22,351 nucleotides of DNA, from assembly GCA_964058845.1 (NCBI GenBank), contig CAXKVR010000640.1:1-22351 (forward strand), in the 5' to 3' direction. Below, piece after piece: positions 19,260 to 22,351 of the stretch. Each line of letters opens with the position of its first letter. Position 1 is the first letter of the stretch. The stretch comes from Carex sylvatica. Taxonomy: Eukaryota > Streptophyta > Magnoliopsida > Poales > Cyperaceae. The position numbers were made by a program, and so were the translations under genes. A model generated the notes under the pieces. It searched no databases, was not told the DNA's origin, and saw only the letters and a list, made by a program, of their open reading frames with translations.

Positions 19260-19720
19260 CTTTGACCCTGGAAAATTTCAAATTTTCAGAGACATCTATG
19301 TCAGATGTTTAGTTTTGTGAGAGGCAGTCTGTGTACCAGTTTGGTACATACCAATTTTTTTTTTTTTTAAATATCAGAATCTGAACTTAAAAATACTCTC
19401 AGAAATTGCAGAAAATCAGAAAAATATGAAATTTGTTTCTGTTTACCCATGAAGATGTCCTTTATTAACTCATAAAACACTTTCCTCAAATTTAAAGTGT
19501 AGATATGGTTATACTTTTGGTTTGCATAGAGTGCTGTTTTGGGCCTGTTTGGTACCAGCAGTTTGCCGCTTTGTTTTCTCCTATTTGGTTGCCTGGTACA
19601 TTACTTGGGATGTACTTAGGGATTGGTGTAGAGCATTTTAGCACTTACATACACATAATTACTATCTTCAAATATGTTTTGGGGTTTTGATCTTGGATGA
19701 TTATATGCATGAGAAGAACA
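19260..19720. other. Non-coding spacer between gene relics
   Basis: Nothing coding is supported. GTACCAGTTTGGTACATACC (19332-19351) contains a short palindrome, and GGGCCTGTTTGGTACCAGC (19540) resembles a PIF/Harbinger or hAT terminus, but no partner end was found. Confidence 0.4.
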
Positions 19721-19721
19721 A

Positions 19722-19812
19722 ATATCAACAATCAAGAGATCAAATATTCAGTTCCTCAAGATCAACAATGAAGAGATCAACAATCAAAGATCAACAATCA
19801 AAGATCAACTAG
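19722..19812. repeat. Short tandem repeat of GATCAACAATCAAA-type units
   Basis: Units of about 13-16 bp (AGATCAACAATCAA and variants) are repeated with drift, most regular at 19760-19808. Confidence 0.8.
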
Positions 19813-19947
19813 GTGCCTCATGGTAGTTTATTTTATAATAAAGAACTTACCAAAGTAAACCTCAGCTTAAACCATTGACTAATCAGATAACCATCTGACC
19901 GATTGCTATGTGTTATATATTGTTCTTTATTTGTTTATTTATAACAG

Positions 19948-20086
19948 TTTCCTTTTTCGACTGGATGGGCGAATTGACTATGATGAATTCATTGCCATGA
20001 TGACAAAAGGTAACATGGGTTTGGGCAAACGCGCAATGGAAAGTAGTCTGAATGGAAGTATGAGGGATGCGCCTGGTGCTCTGAAT
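19948..20086 (+). pseudogene. Calcium-dependent protein kinase (CDPK) EF-hand exon fragment
   Basis: The frame reads DGRIDYDEFIAMMTKGNMGL followed by GKRAMESSLNGSMRDAPGAL. This is the last EF-hand loop and C-terminal tail of plant CDPKs, which phosphorylate targets in response to calcium. The loop keeps the acidic and Gly calcium-binding positions. The exon ends at a strong GTAAGT donor (20087). A CAG acceptor lies at 19945-19947, but the residues between it and DGRID (FLFRL) do not match the expected DxDxD start of the loop. No kinase domain or earlier EF-hands are nearby on either strand. It is one isolated exon, most likely captured or left over. Confidence 0.72.
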
Positions 20087-20092
20087 GTAAGT

Positions 20093-21030
20093 AGGATTAT
20101 TCTTCTTACTCTATTACGTCAGAAAAATTTACAAAAATGAAAAATATATGCATCGATGCATTTTCTACATGCTGTACAGATTTCAAGCATAGATTCAGAA
20201 TCATTTGGGATTTATAATTTCTTCTGCAACATTCCCTAAAGTGCCCTTGATAGTAACATTACAAGAATTCCTTTTATTTTCTCTATGATTCATGCGTATT
20301 ATTACATTATAACCTTTCTAAAGCATAGAGGTAAGTACAAAATGAGCAAACCCACAAAAGAAATTAAAAGGGAACTCCAACAAAAGCTTGATTTTAACAT
20401 CTTCTTACACTCCATGAACAATTCCCTTAAAAATTTAGCTGCATTTCCTTTAAGTTTGCTTCTATCAGAGTTTGAAAGAACGAAATGTACATCTCTATCT
20501 GTTTATATTTTATAAAGTAAAAAAATAAGCAGACAAGAAAAGAGAGAGTGCAAATTAGACAAGAAATGGAAGATAAACTAAAGAAGACAATACAACATAT
20601 AGGTAATAGCCATTAGGTAATAATGTGTAGCCCATGTGTAGGAATGAGAAAAATTTAAATGATATTTATGTTTGTTAGACAGGAATGCATCTTTCTAATG
20701 TTCACAAACATTCCACAGAACACTACAAGATAATAGAATCTTACTTTATTTCCTTCCTTTTCTTTAGATGCTATATTAATATTTGTTGAGATGTGCCCTT
20801 CCTATACAGATGGAGTTGGATTGTTACATATATAGAACTGTCGCAAACAATGGTACCCGCAGATCCTTCAAGTCCTACGTAGTTTCTCATACCAGGAGCT
20901 ATTGATCAAGTCAGCCTCTGCTTGACCATGTGATACTGGTGGTAGATTTAACTAAATGTTTTCTTCATTGTTTTTATTTACCCATTGAGGTCCTCTAATT
21001 GTGTGTGTATCTTTCTTCTGATGAGGCATT
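20093..21030. other. Non-coding spacer between gene relics
   Basis: This is AT-rich DNA without a supported gene. A less AT-rich patch at 20845-20950 could be an old exon, but its frames are short and I recognise nothing in them. A 76-codon frame at 20285-20515 has no family resemblance. Confidence 0.5.
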
Positions 21031-21039
21031 TACATAAAT

Positions 21040-21245
21040 TTGGTGGGTTGGTCCACAGTGATGGTCGCCGTCGGTGGTCTGACAAAGTGGTTGACCCCAG
21101 CATAGAAACGAGACCAGCTACCAAAGCACTCGAAAGAGAACTTCCAACTGCTACAGAATGTGTTGACACATAGGCCGACAAGAGACCAAAAAAATATCCG
21201 GTACTACGCATGCTTGGCACTGATGAGCCCATCCATCGTTCAGTA
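21040..21245 (+). pseudogene. Receptor-like kinase C-terminal relic with in-frame stop
   Basis: The frame reads VVDPSIETRPATKALERELP, then TATECVDT, a TAG stop (21171-21173), then ADKRPKKYPVLRMLGTDEPI. This follows the conserved end of the kinase domain in plant receptor-like kinases of the At5g18500/At3g59110 type (VVDPN(I/L)ETxPSTxALKRxLL..CVDP..EKRPxMSQVxRMLES). Matching residues on both sides of the stop in the same frame show decay of a once-coding exon. Catalytic loop and activation segment are absent. Upstream exons were not found. It is a pseudogene fragment. Confidence 0.8.
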
Positions 21246-21264
21246 TGCTCGAAAAGCACGGCAA

Positions 21265-21835
21265 TGCATTTAATTTATTTTTTATGTATTTTCATTTTGG
21301 AACATTTTTAGTTGTAATCTTAATCTCCCTGTCATTAGTTTTACACCTTTCTTATTCTGATCTGAATCATGGTGATAGTCAAGACAGCACATGTTATTCC
21401 TTCTAACATACTCATTTGTACACTCACCTTCAAAACAGCAGCAACATAGCTAAAACTTCACAAATAAGGCAACAACATCAAAAGAAGCTGACATCCATTT
21501 ACACAAACTTTCACGGAAAATAACGGTTGTGGCATAGATGCAACATGAAGCACCTAGTATAAACACATTTTAAATGAAATAACAACATTATTATCGGGTT
21601 AATGTTACTTTCGTACATCTAAACATACTCGTTACGTGTTATTTAAGTAGGTCAGTTATTGGCAAAAGAATTTGGGCCCTTCTGGGACTATGAACCTAAA
21701 AAAAATCAGACTTAAATAAATAAAATCGGATAAAAAATAAAAAATGGTATCCATTCATTAACTTCTAACCGGATGAGATAAATCTCTTGTTTTGTCTATT
21801 TATTGATATAAACAACATAATAGGACAAGATAAAC
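21265..21835. other. Spacer upstream of the tRNA gene
   Basis: No gene is seen. A hairpin-like GTTGTGGCATAGATGCAAC followed nine bases later by CTAG and T (21525-21559) vaguely resembles a Helitron 3' end. A TGGGCCC motif occurs near 21674. The last 60 bp are A-rich with CAA triplets, as usual upstream of plant tRNA genes. Confidence 0.4.
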
Positions 21836-21841
21836 AATAAG

Positions 21842-21925
21842 GTCAGGATGGCCGAGTGGTCTAAGGCGCCAGACTCAAGTTCTGGTTCTCGTGAGAGAGC
21901 GTGGGTTCAAATCCCACTTCTGACA
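21842..21925 (+). tRNA. tRNA-Leu (anticodon CAA)
   Basis: An 84-nt type II tRNA. The acceptor stem is GTCAGGA/TTCTGAC with one G-U pair. The A box is TGGCCGAGTGG and the D loop includes TAAGGCGC. Anticodon stem CCAGA/TCTGG encloses loop CTCAAGT, giving anticodon CAA, which reads UUG. The long variable arm TTCTCGTGAGAGAGC is typical of leucine tRNA. The T arm is GTGGG TTCAAAT CCCAC. There is no intron, and CCA is not encoded, as in other nuclear tRNA genes. All stems pair, so the gene looks functional. Confidence 0.97.
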
Positions 21926-21930
21926 ACTAA

Positions 21931-21936
21931 ATTTTT
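21931..21936 (+). terminator. RNA polymerase III terminator of tRNA-Leu
   Basis: A run of T begins five bases after the end of the tRNA (ACTAAATTTTTC), the standard polymerase III stop signal. Confidence 0.7.
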
Positions 21937-21949
21937 CATTTTTCGTTGC

Positions 21950-22351
21950 ACCACAAAGTGGGTCTATTCAGCGAGAAGCCCCTCGCAGCCTCGCTCCATT
22001 TTTCTTTCTCGTTTTCGTTGCCTGACAAGGTGGCCCCCCCGTTCAACGACGTTTTCTTCTATTCTCGATGTTTTCGCTCTGTCCAAGGTTCTCTCTTCCG
22101 GTAACTCCTCTCTCCCGTCTGCGCCGTGCCCCCTTTTTACTTTTTTTTTTTTTTCGATTCACGGTTGCGATTTTCGGTCGTGTGCATTCTCACTCCGATC
22201 GTCGTGCAAGTTCCGATTCTAAGCTTATAGTCATCCATATTTATTTATCCCTCTCCTGCTTGATCTATATTGTTTGTTTTATTCAGATTTGATTGGGGTA
22301 GTTTTTCAATTGCTAAGATGGTAAAAAATTTAAACTTTATATATATTAATC
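21950..22351 (+). promoter_or_regulatory. Probable leader and first exon region of a plus-strand gene beyond the window
   Basis: G+C rises and the plus strand becomes strongly pyrimidine-rich (TTCTTTCTCGTTTTCGTTGC, CTCTCTTCCGGTAACTCCTC), typical of plant 5' leaders. A branch- and acceptor-like TTTTATTCAG lies at 22276-22285 and an ATG in fair context at 22318, which could close a leader intron. Only 34 bases remain after that ATG, so no product can be named. The 124-codon frame at 21848-22222 is a read-through of the tRNA and is not a gene. Confidence 0.35.

Noticed and set aside
21525..21559. Helitron 3' end as an annotated feature
   Set aside because: The hairpin is short, bulged and not GC-rich, and no matching 5' TC end was found; kept only as a hypothesis.
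21848..22222. 124-codon frame starting MAEWSKAPDSS
   Set aside because: It starts inside the tRNA-Leu gene; this peptide is a well-known artefact of translating that tRNA.

Overview
The window is nuclear DNA of a flowering plant, most likely a eudicot. It is AT-rich, has GT-AG introns in plant-conserved genes, a nuclear tRNA-Leu, and plant classes of mobile DNA: Mutator-like, hAT, PIF/Harbinger-like and Ty3/gypsy elements with very long LTRs. No tool was run; all alignments were made by eye.

Positions 1-2640 (minus strand) carry the functional gene of the window, a FIBRILLARIN gene (nucleolar box C/D snoRNP 2'-O-methyltransferase). Five exons are visible and the C-terminal exon(s) lie beyond position 1. 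Its fourth coding intron contains two near-identical, co-oriented box C/D snoRNA candidates 148 bp apart. Their shared antisense element fits a 25S rRNA segment, so one transcript may supply both the methyltransferase and its guides. The promoter has telo-boxes, site II (TGGGCT) elements and a TATA box, the usual set for plant ribosome-biogenesis genes.

Positions 2640-6210 hold a nest of two long-TIR, Mutator-like elements. The inner one (3258-4698, 9-bp target duplication) is Pack-MULE-like and carries a piece of an EMB2745-like PPR gene. It sits inside the left TIR of an outer element (3242-6122, 8-bp duplication GAGAAATA). The outer element also holds a SINE-like tRNA-derived segment and GATACG-rich DNA.

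Positions 6210-10680 are repeats and gene-free DNA: a 391-bp foldback element with an unusual 18-bp flanking duplication, a 492-bp non-autonomous hAT element with an 8-bp duplication, a PIF/Harbinger-like element, a possible second SINE, and about 1.5 kb not recognised.

Positions 10686-17452 are a minus-strand Athila/Tat-like Ty3/gypsy derivative with roughly 2-kb LTRs, a tRNA-Asp-type primer site and no gag-pol. Its 5' LTR is split by a complete 1.79-kb LTR of another element (TG...CA, 5-bp duplication AAAGG) and is then cut off at a junction filled with short patches copied from nearby DNA.

Positions 17530-21270 hold decayed exon fragments of unrelated genes, all on the plus strand: an unidentified C-terminal exon, a GH20 beta-hexosaminidase, a calcium-dependent protein kinase and a receptor-like kinase with a stop codon. 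This resembles transduplication or an assembled patchwork more than a working gene.

Positions 21840-22351 contain an intact tRNA-Leu(CAA) gene and then pyrimidine-rich DNA that looks like the leader of a plus-strand gene starting at or beyond the window edge.
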